NCBI GenBank assembly: GCA_002373045.1
Contig: DFHU01000030.1
Location: forward strand, 30,063-94,062
Length of the DNA stretch: 64,000 nucleotides
DNA from: Pseudoselenomonas ruminantium
GTDB lineage: Bacteria > Bacillota > Negativicutes > Selenomonadales > Selenomonadaceae
Direction: 5' to 3'
Shown: positions 44,039-53,063 of the stretch, in pieces
How the letters are laid out: the number at the start of each line of letters is the position of its first letter
How positions within the stretch are numbered: the first letter of the stretch is position 1
Program-made: the position numbers and the translations under genes
The notes under the pieces: generated by a model
What the model was told of the DNA's origin: nothing
Databases searched by the model: none
Seen by the model: only the letters and a program-made list of their open reading frames with translations

Positions 44039-44639
44039 AAATTGCAGTTTATCGGTCAGTTCGTACTGAAGGTATCCCGTCCATGCGTTGTTCGGGGCGA
44101 ACGGGGAGTAATTTTTCTGTTTTCCGCTAAACGACCCCCTCGTAAAAAATAGCTGTCCTGTTACCTGCGCCGGGCAGGCCAACGGCGCTCCTTTCAACGT
44201 GTTTTCTTAGCATTTTCTTATCGGGGCCGGCCTTCACTACGTTCAGGCAGTCGCTCCCTACAGAAAAATCACTCCCCGTTCGCCCCAAGTTACGGATTAG
44301 GCAACCGGCGAGAACTCGGTACCCCCATAACAAGAACATCGATGTACTTGTTCCTTGTCACTGTGAAGATGCCAGCTTATACGGACATCGCTTAGGGCGG
44401 AGGTGGTGATGCTTTTCGCCGTGGAACGACTGTCCGAACGAAGTGAGGACTGGCCCACAAACGATAGTTCCTGAACATTGAGATGAACATACGCGCCGCC
44501 GGTCTTGCCCGGCGCAGGTAACTAAAAAGCCCATACACCAGCTTGTGGGTCATTTAGTGGAACGGCGAAAAGTATTACCACCTCCACCCCCACTGAGCTG
44601 TAACAAAAAAATAAAGCGCGCACTATCAAACTGCAATTT
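44039..44639. repeat. 601-bp structured element, copy 1 (double giant hairpin)
   Basis: Bounded by inverted AAATTGCAGTTT (44039-44050 and 44628-44639). Inside are two nested hairpin modules: 44094-44286 (outer arms beginning GGGGCGAACGGGGAGT) and 44395-44589 (outer arms beginning GGGCGGAGGTGGT). Each module encloses sub-hairpins, including a GCGCCG/CGGCGC stem and a tip close to CCTGAACG(C)AGTGAAGG. It contains no credible gene. A second copy in the opposite orientation is at 50233-50839. It fills the gap between serA and the trpA terminator, a stretch otherwise featureless except for the serA promoter. Whether it is a mobile element or an RNA is not known. Confidence 0.85.
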
Positions 44640-44644
44640 TTCAT

Positions 44645-44678
44645 AAAAAAGCCCGAGGAAATATCTTTTCCCTCGGGC
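44645..44678 (-). terminator. Terminator of the trp operon
   Basis: GCCCGAGG and CCTCGGGC arms (44651-44678) with a ~12-nt loop and TTTTTT on the minus strand. Confidence 0.9.
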
Positions 44679-44683
44679 CGCAT

Positions 44684-45457
44684 TTATAGCAAATTTCTCG
44701 GATGCATAGACTTCACATAAGCCCCCACATACTCCGGCGCATCCTTCCCATATTTTTCGAGCAGCTTCACAATCGCCGACCCCACAATCACGCCATCGGC
44801 AATCTGGGCCATCCGTTTTGACTGGTCGGGATTGGCAATACCAAAGCCAATGGCGCAGGGCACATCCGTCACCTTGCGGATTTCCTCCACCATTTCCGTC
44901 AGATTCGTGGTGATTTCCTTGCGCACACCGGTAACGCCCAAACTGCTGACCACATAGATAAAGCCCGTGGCTTCTTTGGCAATCATGGCGATGCGCTCAT
45001 GAGACGTCGGTGCAATCATGGAAATCAAATCCACGCCGTACTTTTCGCTAAGTGCGGAAAATTCCTCTTTTTCCTCATAGGGCAAATCCGGCAGGATAAG
45101 CCCATCAATCCCCACTTCCTGACATTTGGCGAAGAAATCCTCCCCGCCATAAGAGAACACCACATTGGCATAGGTCATAAAGACCAGCGGAATCGTAACT
45201 TCCTGCCGCAGTTCCTTGACCATCTTGAAAATCTTGTTGGTATTGACGCCGTTTTTCAATGCCCCCAATGTAGAACGCTGAATTACCGGCCCTTCGGCTG
45301 TGGGGTCAGAGAAGGGAATCCCCAGTTCGATAAGGTCAGCACCATTATCCACAGCCGCCTTAATCGCGGCCTTGCTCGTTTCCATATCGGGGAAACCGCA
45401 GGTAAAAAAGGGTATAAAGGCTTTGCCGTTTTTGAATGCATTTGCAATATTACTCAT
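44684..45457 (-). CDS. trpA: Tryptophan synthase alpha subunit
   Basis: 257 residues. Cleaves indole-3-glycerol phosphate to indole, which is channelled to TrpB. The catalytic Glu is in LIELGIPFSDPTAEGPVIQ near residue 47; VFMTYANVVF, DGLILPDLPYEE (catalytic Asp) and AIGFGIANPDQ follow. The ATG at 45457 has GGGAGG upstream and overlaps the trpB end by eight bases; the in-frame upstream start at 45493 is not supported. Confidence 0.96.
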   Translation of the reverse strand: MSNIANAFKNGKAFIPFFTCGFPDMETSKAAIKAAVDNGADLIELGIPFSDPTAEGPVIQRSTLGALKNGVNTNKIFKMVKELRQEVTIPLVFMTYANVVFSYGGEDFFAKCQEVGIDGLILPDLPYEEKEEFSALSEKYGVDLISMIAPTSHERIAMIAKEATGFIYVVSSLGVTGVRKEITTNLTEMVEEIRKVTDVPCAIGFGIANPDQSKRMAQIADGVIVGSAIVKLLEKYGKDAPEYVGAYVKSMHPRNLL

Positions 45458-46640
45458 GAATATCCTCCCCCCGATAGCGGGCAATGGCGGCACAGTCCTT
45501 GTCGCCCCGTCCGGATACCGTTACAACGATGATTTTGTCCTTGTCCAGCTGCGGTGCCAATTTCATGGCATGAGCGATGGCATGGGAGGACTCAATCGCC
45601 GGGATAATGCCCTCCGTCCGCGAGAGATATTCAAACGCCTCCACCGCTTCATCATCGGTAATCGCCACATACTCTGCCCGCCCGATATCATGCAGGTGGG
45701 CATGTTCCGGGCCGACGCCGGGATAGTCAAGGCCCGCTGAAATCGAATACACCGGTGCAATCTGACCATTTTCATCCTGACAGAAATAGGATTTCATGCC
45801 GTGGAAAATCCCTACACGCCCTGTGTTGATGGTCGCCGCCGTTTCAAAGGTGTCAATGCCCCGGCCGGCAGCTTCACAGCCAATCAGCCGTACCTGCTCA
45901 TCCTCAATAAAGTGATAGAAACTGCCGATGGCATTGGAGCCGCCGCCCACACAGGCCAGTACCGCATCCGGCAGGCGGCCTTCTTTCTCTAACATCTGAC
46001 TTTTGATTTCCTGTGAGATAACCGCCTGAAAGTCGCGGACTATCGTCGGGAACGGATGCGGCCCCATAACGGAACCCAAGCAATAATGCGTGTCGCTGAT
46101 ACGGGTCGTCCATTCGCGCATGGCTTCGGATACGGCATCTTTAAGCGTTGCCGTGCCGGAAGTAACCGCTACAACCTTGGCTCCGAGCAAACGCATGCGG
46201 TAGACATTGAGCGCCTGCCGTTCCGTATCCTCCTTGCCCATAAAGACTACACAATCCATGCCCATAAGCGCTGCCGCCGTAGCCGTAGCCACACCATGCT
46301 GGCCGGCGCCGGTTTCGGCAATCAGGCGGGTCTTGCCCATCTTCTTGGCCAAGAGTGCCTGCCCCAGCACATTATTGATTTTATGGGCACCGGTATGATT
46401 TAAGTCCTCGCGCTTGAGGTAGATTTTCGCCCCGCCCAAGTCGCGGGTCATCTTCTCCGCATAATAGAGCCGTGACGGCCGGCCGGCATAGTCATTTAAG
46501 AGTTCCGTGAGTTCCTGTTGGAACTGCGGGTCTTTTTTATAGTGATTATAGGCTTCTTCTAATTCGATAACGGCATTCATCAAGGTTTCGGGAATATACT
46601 GCCCACCATGAATGCCAAATCTTCCCTGAGGATTGGTCAT
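45450..46640 (-). CDS. trpB: Tryptophan synthase beta subunit
   Basis: 396 residues. PLP enzyme joining indole and L-serine to give tryptophan. The PLP lysine is in NHTGAHKINNVLGQALLAK near residue 87; phosphate-binding GGGSNAIGSFY and C-terminal SGRGDKD are present, as is the GAGQHGVATATAAAL segment. Overlaps trpC by four bases. The serine it consumes links it to the neighbouring serA and serC. Confidence 0.97.
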   Translation of the reverse strand: MTNPQGRFGIHGGQYIPETLMNAVIELEEAYNHYKKDPQFQQELTELLNDYAGRPSRLYYAEKMTRDLGGAKIYLKREDLNHTGAHKINNVLGQALLAKKMGKTRLIAETGAGQHGVATATAAALMGMDCVVFMGKEDTERQALNVYRMRLLGAKVVAVTSGTATLKDAVSEAMREWTTRISDTHYCLGSVMGPHPFPTIVRDFQAVISQEIKSQMLEKEGRLPDAVLACVGGGSNAIGSFYHFIEDEQVRLIGCEAAGRGIDTFETAATINTGRVGIFHGMKSYFCQDENGQIAPVYSISAGLDYPGVGPEHAHLHDIGRAEYVAITDDEAVEAFEYLSRTEGIIPAIESSHAIAHAMKLAPQLDKDKIIVVTVSGRGDKDCAAIARYRGEDIHE

Positions 46641-47443
46641 TGCAAACTCTCCTTTACTCTATCCGCAGCGGCATAAAACTCCGCTAGTTTTCCATTCTTA
46701 TCTTCCGCCCGCATCAAGGCTTCTCCCACCAGCACAGCGCCGGCGCCCATCTTCACAGCGGCTTTGACATCTTCTGCATCTTTGATGCCGCTTTCGGCTA
46801 CAAAGATAATTTCTGCAGGCACTAGCTCTCGCAGGTTGGCACTATTATTGAGGTCTACGGAAAAATCCTTGAGGTTGCGGTTATTGACGCCGATTATTCG
46901 CGCCCCCGCATTTAAGGCCATCTTTACTTCTGCTTCATCATGAGCTTCCACCAGCGCCGACAGCCCCAGCTTATCGCAGATGGCCAAGTATTTCCGAATC
47001 TGCTCCTCCGTAAGCAAGGAGCAAATCAAGAGCACCGCCGCCGCGCCCAAAAGCTTGGCTTCATAAATCATATATTCATCCACGGTGAAATCCTTGCGCA
47101 AACAGGGAATGTTCACCACCGCCGCAATCTCCCGCAGGTAAGCATCACTGCCTAAAAACTCACGTGGCTCCGTCAACACGGAAATTGCATCAGCGCCGGC
47201 AGCCTCGTATTCCTTGGCAATCTGCAAATAGGGAAAGTTCGGAGTAATAAGCCCTTTAGAAGGCGAAGCCTTCTTGCATTCGCAAATAAAGGACAGTTTC
47301 TTTTTCCGCAAGGCCTGTTCAAAGGCAAAATCCCCTTTGGGCAGCGCCATTGCTTCCTCACGGATTTGTGCGAGCGGCTTTTCTGCTTTCGCTGCCTCCA
47401 CCCGTTCGCGGGCGTAACCTGCTAATCGTTCTAATACATTCAT
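46637..47443 (-). CDS. trpC: Indole-3-glycerol phosphate synthase
   Basis: 268 residues. Closes the indole ring from carboxyphenylaminodeoxyribulose phosphate. Seen: FICECKKASPSKGLI with the catalytic Lys, LTEPREFLGSDAYL, LRKDFTVDEYMIYEA with the second catalytic Lys, IIGVNNRNLKDFSVD and the final AVLVGEALMRAED. It is the stand-alone enzyme and is not fused to trpF. Overlaps trpD and trpB by four bases each. Confidence 0.96.
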   Translation of the reverse strand: MNVLERLAGYARERVEAAKAEKPLAQIREEAMALPKGDFAFEQALRKKKLSFICECKKASPSKGLITPNFPYLQIAKEYEAAGADAISVLTEPREFLGSDAYLREIAAVVNIPCLRKDFTVDEYMIYEAKLLGAAAVLLICSLLTEEQIRKYLAICDKLGLSALVEAHDEAEVKMALNAGARIIGVNNRNLKDFSVDLNNSANLRELVPAEIIFVAESGIKDAEDVKAAVKMGAGAVLVGEALMRAEDKNGKLAEFYAAADRVKESLQ

Positions 47444-48471
47444 GCCACCGCCTGCACTTTCTGACTTATAGCGGCAAACTTCTCCAAAGTTTCCATTGCC
47501 TTGCCGGAGTCAATAAGCTCTGCCGCAAGTTTTATGCCCTCCGCCAAAGTCGGTGCCTTGTCGTTAATGTAAAGCGCCGCGCCTGCATTTAAGAGCACCG
47601 CATTGCGCTTATGTCCGCGCTCGCCCTGCAAAATACTGCGGGTAATCGCAGCATTTTCCGCGGGCGTACCGCCCACTAAATCATCCTTCGTGCAGCGTTC
47701 CATACCGAAATCTTCCGGCTTAATGGTATAAGCCTTGACCCAGCCATCGCGGATTTCGCAGACCGCCGTAGGCGCTGATAAGGAAATCTCATCCAATTTA
47801 TCCTTGCCATAGACCACCATGCCCCGCTTTACGCCCAAACTGCTAAGCACATGCGCAAGCGGTGCCACAAGGTATTCATCATAAACCCCCAAGAGCTGAC
47901 GGGTCGGGCTGCCGGGATTGGTCAGCGGCCCCAAGATATTAAACACCGTCCGCACACCGAGTTCCTTGCGGATGGCACCGACATATTTCATAGAAGTATG
48001 ATACTTCTGCGCAAAGAAGAAACACATGCCCACTTCATCGAGCAGTTTCTTGCACATCTCCGGGCTTTGCTCAATATTGACGCCCAGCGCCTCCAGACAA
48101 TCTGCCGTACCGCATTTGGAAGACGCTGCACGGTTGCCATGCTTGGCCACTTTTACGCCGCCCGCAGCCGCCACTAAACTTGCCGTGGTGGAGATATTGA
48201 AGCTTTGGGAGTGGTCGCCGCCGGTACCGACAATATCGCAGATATCCATGCCCGTATCCACCTTCGTCGCATGGTCACGCATCGCCGCCGCACAGCCGGC
48301 GATTTCCTCCGTGGTTTCCGCACGCGCACTCTTGGTGGAAAGTGCCGCGAGGAACGCCGCATTCTGCGTAGGACTAGTCTTGCCGCTCATAATCTCATTC
48401 ATCACGGCGTAAGCTTCATCGTAAGTCAAATCTTCTTTGCTGACAATCTTTACAATAGCCTGCTCAATCAT
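47440..48471 (-). CDS. trpD: Anthranilate phosphoribosyltransferase
   Basis: 343 residues. Transfers phosphoribose from PRPP to anthranilate. Seen: ICDIVGTGGDHSQSFNISTTAS with the glycine-rich PRPP loop near residue 80, KHGNRAASSKCGTADCLEALG and ILGPLTNPGSPTRQL. The ATG at 48471 has GAAGGAGG upstream; the frame stays open to 48516. First cistron of this operon, directly behind the T-box leader. trpE and trpG are not with it. Confidence 0.96.
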   Translation of the reverse strand: MIEQAIVKIVSKEDLTYDEAYAVMNEIMSGKTSPTQNAAFLAALSTKSARAETTEEIAGCAAAMRDHATKVDTGMDICDIVGTGGDHSQSFNISTTASLVAAAGGVKVAKHGNRAASSKCGTADCLEALGVNIEQSPEMCKKLLDEVGMCFFFAQKYHTSMKYVGAIRKELGVRTVFNILGPLTNPGSPTRQLLGVYDEYLVAPLAHVLSSLGVKRGMVVYGKDKLDEISLSAPTAVCEIRDGWVKAYTIKPEDFGMERCTKDDLVGGTPAENAAITRSILQGERGHKRNAVLLNAGAALYINDKAPTLAEGIKLAAELIDSGKAMETLEKFAAISQKVQAVA

Positions 48472-48525
48472 GGTAAATCCTCCTTCGATACAAAAACTCC
48501 GGCACGGTTCTGCCATAACCCAGGC

Positions 48526-48882
48526 AAAATAAAACGCCCTTGACAGAACTATCTATTCTATCAAGGACGAAAAGTTTTCACACTATCCGCGGTGCCACCT
48601 TGTTTTCATGGCTTTTTGCCATGCGCTTTGCAGGATACAACCATATCCCCGGAAACTCACGCGTTCCTCACGTTGCAGAATACTCTGATTTGACAGGTCA
48701 AATCATTTGACTGCACCCTCAGCGGTCCATTTGACCATCCGTTTCTTGCCTGACTTCCAGCAACGCAGGCTCTCTGTAAAGGCGTAAAAGCCGTTATCTC
48801 CGCTTCATCGGTTTAGGTCACTACGATAAAATAATCTTACAATATTATTTATCGCAGTTCCTTATTGTTTAATTTTGAAATT
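48526..48882 (-). promoter_or_regulatory. Tryptophan T-box leader
   Basis: On the minus strand the leader contains the T-box sequence AAGGTGGCACCGCGG (within 48581-48601) that pairs with uncharged tRNA acceptor ends, an upstream stem I region with AGAGAGCC (near 48770), and a terminator at 48526-48568 (CCTTGATAGAA with its complement, then GTTTTATTTT). A UGG codon at 48727-48729, followed by A and set in a loop position after GGAUGG, is the likely specifier, matching tRNA-Trp. Uncharged tRNA-Trp should therefore favour read-through into trpDCBA. Confidence 0.9.
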
Positions 48883-48888
48883 GATGTA

Positions 48889-48917
48889 AGCTTATCATTA
48901 TTCCGCAGGTATGTCAA
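48889..48917 (-). promoter_or_regulatory. Promoter of the T-box-trpDCBA operon
   Basis: Consensus -35 TTGACA (48912-48917), 17-bp spacer and weak -10 TAAGCT (48889-48894), placing the start near 48882 at the front of the T-box leader. Confidence 0.6.
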
Positions 48918-49086
48918 GATATTTTTCGTAAATCTGTAAAATTTATCTTTCCAGTTTCACCATCTGTATTTTATAGAGGAACAATATTTGTTTTTGCCCT
49001 TGCTTTTATAAAAAATTAGGGGTAAAATAAAGAAAAATATCCGCTATATGTAACATTGTAAGTTTTTTACTTTTAGGAGGTACTCC

Positions 49087-50178
49087 ATGGAAGCAAATCG
49101 CGTATATAACTTTAATCCCGGCCCGGCTACCCTGCCCCTGTCGGTACTCAAGGAAGCACAGGCAGAATTTCTGAACTTTGGTGACAGCGGCATGTCCATT
49201 CTGGAAATCAGTCACCGTGCTAAGCCCTATGCCGCCGTGCATGCACAGGCCAAAGCCGATATCAAGGAGCTCATGGGCCTCGGCGACGATTACGAAGTCC
49301 TGTTCTGCCAGGGCGGCGCCAGCCAGCAGTTCGCCATGATTCCGCTGAACTTTGCAAGCAAAGACCATCCCGGCAGCTATGTCCTGTCCGGCAGTTTTGC
49401 CTCCAAGGCCTATAAAGAGGCGGAACTCTTAGGCGTAGGCGAAATCGCTGCTTCCAGCAAGGATAGAGATTTCAAGCATATTCCCATTCAAGAAGAACTC
49501 AAAATCAATCCGAATGCTGCCTATGTACACCTTTGCTACAACAATACCATTTATGGTACGGAATATCACTACATTCCTGAAACAAACGGCGTGCCCCTCT
49601 TTGCCGATATGTCCTCGGATATGCTCTCCCGCCCGCTGGACTTCCAGAAATTTGACTTCATCTACGCCGGCGTGCAGAAGAACTTAGGCCCTGCTGGTGT
49701 CGTGCTCGTCGTTGCCAAAAAAGAACTGCTCGCCAAGAGCCCCAAGACTCTGCCGACCATGTTCCGCTACAGCACCTTCCTCGAAAAGGATTCCCTCTAC
49801 AACACGCCGCCTGCTTTCTGCATCTATATGGTCGGCAAAGTTGCCGCCTGGATTAAGGCTGAAGGCGGCCTTGAGGAAATGGCTAAACGCAACAAAAAGA
49901 AAGCCGCTGTGGTCTACGATGCCATCGACAATTCCGACGGTTTCTACAAAGGCCATGCCGACAAGGACAGCCGTTCTTTCATGAACGTCACCTTCCGCCT
50001 GCCCTCTGAAGAACTCGAAGCCAAATTCGTAAAAGAAGCTCTTGAGCAAGGCCTTAGCGGTGTCAAAGGCCACCGCAGTGTCGGCGGCATGCGCGCATCC
50101 ATCTACAACGCCATGCCCTATGAAGGCGCTGAAAAACTCGCCCAGTTCATGGATAAGTTCCGCAAAGAAAACGCATAA
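49087..50178 (+). CDS. serC: Phosphoserine aminotransferase
   Basis: 363 residues. PLP enzyme converting 3-phosphohydroxypyruvate to phosphoserine with glutamate. The N-terminus YNFNPGPATLPLSVL, EISHRAKPY, FCQGGASQQFAMIPLN and the PLP-lysine region FIYAGVQKNLGPAGV near residue 195 are typical; the C-terminus has SGVKGHRSVGGMRASIYN. AGGAGG at 49076-49081 sets the start. It is divergent from the trp operon. Confidence 0.97.
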   Translation: MEANRVYNFNPGPATLPLSVLKEAQAEFLNFGDSGMSILEISHRAKPYAAVHAQAKADIKELMGLGDDYEVLFCQGGASQQFAMIPLNFASKDHPGSYVLSGSFASKAYKEAELLGVGEIAASSKDRDFKHIPIQEELKINPNAAYVHLCYNNTIYGTEYHYIPETNGVPLFADMSSDMLSRPLDFQKFDFIYAGVQKNLGPAGVVLVVAKKELLAKSPKTLPTMFRYSTFLEKDSLYNTPPAFCIYMVGKVAAWIKAEGGLEEMAKRNKKKAAVVYDAIDNSDGFYKGHADKDSRSFMNVTFRLPSEELEAKFVKEALEQGLSGVKGHRSVGGMRASIYNAMPYEGAEKLAQFMDKFRKENA

Positions 50179-50193
50179 GTTTACTTTTTTCAT

Positions 50194-50225
50194 AGCTGGC
50201 TCGTCAATTGACGGGTCAGCTTTTT
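50194..50225 (+). terminator. Terminator of serC
   Basis: AGCTGGCTCGTCAA pairs with TTGACGGGTCAGCT (two G-U pairs) and is followed by TTTTT. Confidence 0.85.
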
Positions 50226-50232
50226 AGGTTAC

Positions 50233-50839
50233 AATTGCAGTTTGTGCGTTAGTTCGTGCTGAAATATTTTTGTTACAGCTCAGTTTGGGCGGAGGTGGTA
50301 ATACTTTTCGCCGTTGCACTAAATGACCCACAAGCAAGTGTATGGGCTTTTTAGTGACCTGCGCCGGGCAAGACCGGCGGCGCGTATGTTCATATCAGTG
50401 TTTAGTTTATACCGTTTGTGGGCCAGCCCTCACTTCGTTCGGACAGTCGTTCCACGGCGAAAAGCATCACCACCTCCGCCCTGAGTGATGTCCGCATAGA
50501 ATGTATTTTTCCTCGATGATAAGCAACAAGTACATCGATGTTCTTGTTACGGGAGAGACGAGTTCGTGGCGATAGTCTAATCCGTAACTTGGGGCGAACG
50601 GGGAGTGCTTTTTCTGTTAGGAGCGACTGCCTGAACGCAGTGAAGGCCGACCCCATATAGAACAAGGCTAGGATAATACGCTGAAAGAAGCGCCGTTGGC
50701 CTGCCCGGCGCGAGTAGCTGGACAGCTCTATTTTGCGAAGGGGTCGTTTAGCGGGAAACAGAAAAAGTACTCCCCGTTCGCCCCTGACTACGTATGGACA
50801 GGATACCTTTATCACGAATTTACCGACAAACTGCAATTT
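50233..50839. repeat. 607-bp structured element, copy 2 (inverted relative to copy 1)
   Basis: Ends are AATTGCAGTTT (50233-50243) and its inverted partner at 50828-50839. Two 195-nt nested hairpins lie at 50287-50481 (arms GGGCGGAGGTGGT) and 50590-50784 (arms GGGGCGAACGGGGAGT), the reverse order of copy 1. The flanks and arms match copy 1 closely, for example TTTTTGTTACAGCTCAG beside the 50287 module. Inner differences between copies mostly keep the stems paired. There is no credible gene inside; open frames there are by-products of the palindromes. Confidence 0.85.
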
Positions 50840-50847
50840 ACGAAAAA

Positions 50848-50926
50848 GCCCGGTGGCTGATGATGCTTTTCCGTCGCGTTTGGCAAGCCTGCCTAAGCAA
50901 AGGAAAAGTATTATCAGCCACCAGGC
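50848..50926. repeat. ~80-nt hairpin repeat, fifth copy
   Basis: Same family as the array at 3986-4440, closest to the copy at 4135-4214. Arms GCCCGGTGGCTGAT...ATCAGCCACCAGGC. The inner stem reads GGC...GCC here where the other copies have GAC...GTC, a paired change. It lies eight bases beyond the 607-bp element and 25 bases past the stop of the 5'-nucleotidase gene. Confidence 0.8.
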
Positions 50927-50951
50927 GTCTTTGTGCTACGATGTAAACAGC

Positions 50952-52475
50952 TTACTTCATTGTAATGCGTCCAAGCTCAATCCCCTGCAACCCATTTTTC
51001 TGCAAATACTCCACAAAAATGCTTTCCAGCGGACCAAAGTCACCTTTCATCTGTGCGCCCTTCAGCATATCATAACCATCGCCTCCGGCCGCAGTGAAAT
51101 CATTAAGCGCCAACGTATAGATTTTGCTCTCCTCTAACGGCTGTTCCTGCACCTTGATTTCACTGACACGCTTACCTGCAGGTGCCTTGGTATCTACCGT
51201 AAAGGTCATGCCGCTGACATCCAAAAAGCCGCCGAAAGTTGCCGGCAGATACTGTACGGATAATTCCAGCATAGACTTCAGCGTCTTGCCGTCCACTGCC
51301 AAAGTTATCACGCGGTTGTTAAAGGGGAAAATATCCAATACTGCCCCCTTGGTAATCTTGCCCGCAGGGAGTGCTGTACGCAGACTGCCACCATTGACCA
51401 TAGCCACATCAGCCTCCGTTGCCTGCCGCAAAGCATCAGCGGCCAGATTGCCCAGCTCCGATTCCTGTGTCCGCACAATCTCACGTGCAGCCGTAAGTGT
51501 CCGCGGACTTTCTGCTACTACGGTTTCCGTTTCCATTTTCACCTGCGTACTGATTTCCTGCAAAGCCTGTGCTACGCCCTCATCAGGCATTTTTGCCAGT
51601 TTTTCTACCCCCTGACGGTTTAACAGCAAAGCCTGTGCCTTACGCAGTTTATGGTCTTTCACTACGAGTTCCACCTTGCCCAGGGCCTGACCATGACAGC
51701 CTGTTTGACAGATAAGCGTATTGCCCACTTTCATCCCCTTGGGCAGTGTGGTATGGCTGTGCCCATCAATGATGATATCAAAGCCCGGCACTGCCTTTGC
51801 CAGCTGCTCTGTCGTTACCACTGAACTCTTATCAATCCCCATATGCATAAGCCCAATTACTACATCATGCGAAGCACGCAGTTTAGGCATTAATTCCCGC
51901 GCCACCGCAATGGGGTCAGTAAAGGCAACCTCTTTCACGTTTAAGGGATTCGTCTTGTAGGCTATTTCCGGCGTGGACAGGCCCATTACCGCTACCTTAA
52001 CCCCATTGAAATCATAACTCTTATACGGACGGAAAATATACTGTGTTTTATCCTTATCCATGAGATTTGCACTCAACACGGGAAAATTCAGGATACGGGC
52101 AAGTTCGATTAACCGCTGGCTGCCAAAATTAAAGTCATGGTTTCCCGGCGTCATAGCATCAAAACCCGCAATATTCATCAACATAGCCATATTACTGCCC
52201 CGGCTTAGATTAATAAGCGTCAAACCATGAAACGTATCCCCGGCATCCAAAGCCAATGTATCTTCATCAGCTCCCTTTTGCGCCCAAATAGCACCTGCGA
52301 GCCAATCCATGCCAATGGTCTTGCCCTCATCATCCGTACTCTGCACCCGCGCATGGATGTCATTGGTATGCAGAATGGTGATATGTATACCATCTTTCTG
52401 CACAGAAGCAAAAACCGGCAAGGGCAGGCTAAGGCATAACCCTAAAGCCGCCGCTATTAATTTCTTTTTCCACAT
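50952..52475 (-). CDS. Periplasmic 5'-nucleotidase / metallophosphatase (UshA-like)
   Basis: 507 residues with a clear Sec signal peptide (MWKKKLIAAALGLCLSLPLP, cleavage near residue 24). The N-terminal metallophosphoesterase domain has ILHTNDIHARV, TPGNHDFNFGS and DIIIDGHSHTTLP with the two-metal ligands; the C-terminal 5'-nucleotidase domain starts near residue 330 (ESELGNLAADALRQA, ALNDFTAAGGDGYDM). Such enzymes release nucleosides and phosphate from extracellular nucleotides; the exact substrate is unproven. Likely transcribed after the methyltransferase gene 14 bases upstream. Confidence 0.9.
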   Translation of the reverse strand: MWKKKLIAAALGLCLSLPLPVFASVQKDGIHITILHTNDIHARVQSTDDEGKTIGMDWLAGAIWAQKGADEDTLALDAGDTFHGLTLINLSRGSNMAMLMNIAGFDAMTPGNHDFNFGSQRLIELARILNFPVLSANLMDKDKTQYIFRPYKSYDFNGVKVAVMGLSTPEIAYKTNPLNVKEVAFTDPIAVARELMPKLRASHDVVIGLMHMGIDKSSVVTTEQLAKAVPGFDIIIDGHSHTTLPKGMKVGNTLICQTGCHGQALGKVELVVKDHKLRKAQALLLNRQGVEKLAKMPDEGVAQALQEISTQVKMETETVVAESPRTLTAAREIVRTQESELGNLAADALRQATEADVAMVNGGSLRTALPAGKITKGAVLDIFPFNNRVITLAVDGKTLKSMLELSVQYLPATFGGFLDVSGMTFTVDTKAPAGKRVSEIKVQEQPLEESKIYTLALNDFTAAGGDGYDMLKGAQMKGDFGPLESIFVEYLQKNGLQGIELGRITMK

Positions 52476-52489
52476 AAACTATCCTCCTC

Positions 52490-53050
52490 TTACCTCACTT
52501 TTTCCACCACATAGGCATAAGGTGCCGTCCGCGCATGATTGAGCAAACGATAACAACCAACTGTATAATTCTTTTTCGACAACACGGCGAAAAATTCCTC
52601 TAAACTGGCCGCTTCCTGTGCCCCTGCCTCATGTCCAGGATAGGCGACAAGCACACATACCCCATTACAGCTCAACTTGTCCAACACCTGCTTTACCGCG
52701 GTCATCGTGCTTTCCTTCTTGGTGGTAACACAATGCTCCTCGCCGGGCAGATAGCCAAGATTAAACATCGCCACATCAATAGGCTCGGACACCAATTCGG
52801 CAATTTTATCGTGACTAGCTAAAACATAATTAATCCGCCCAGCATATTTAGCGGTTAGCACCCGCGTATTGTTTAGCGCCGTTTCCTGAATATCAAAGGC
52901 ATAGATTTTTACCTCATCGACAGTATGCTCTGCCAAAAACAGCGTATCATGCCCATTGCCGGCGGTTGCATCTACTACTGTCCGTGCATTTTTTAGTGCA
53001 GGTTCTATGGCTGCCTTAACCAAATTCAATACATTGCTTACCGTTTGCAA
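52490..53050 (-). CDS. SAM-dependent methyltransferase of the YtqB/MnmM family
   Basis: 186 residues. Motif I VVDATAGNGHDTLFLAE near residue 30, AFDIQETALNNT as motif II, and FNLGYLPGEEHCVTTK match the family once named putative rRNA methylase (B. subtilis YtqB), whose members were later shown to methylate nm5s2U in tRNA wobble positions (MnmM). The assignment to MnmM is by family; cytoplasmic. It follows pyrR across a terminator. Confidence 0.85.
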   Translation of the reverse strand: MQTVSNVLNLVKAAIEPALKNARTVVDATAGNGHDTLFLAEHTVDEVKIYAFDIQETALNNTRVLTAKYAGRINYVLASHDKIAELVSEPIDVAMFNLGYLPGEEHCVTTKKESTMTAVKQVLDKLSCNGVCVLVAYPGHEAGAQEAASLEEFFAVLSKKNYTVGCYRLLNHARTAPYAYVVEKVR

Positions 53051-53063
53051 GACTTTTCCCCCT

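Noticed and set aside
44127..44339. A 70-codon minus-strand frame inside the 601-bp element
   Set aside because: No binding site and not conserved in the second copy of the element.
50402..50836. A 144-codon minus-strand frame inside the 607-bp element
   Set aside because: It spans two giant hairpins; its sequence is explained by palindromes, and the matching frame is not kept in the 601-bp copy.
44039..50839. Composite transposon carrying trp genes
   Set aside because: The flanking elements have no transposase and no target duplication that I could see; an inverted pair of non-coding repeats is the most that is supported.
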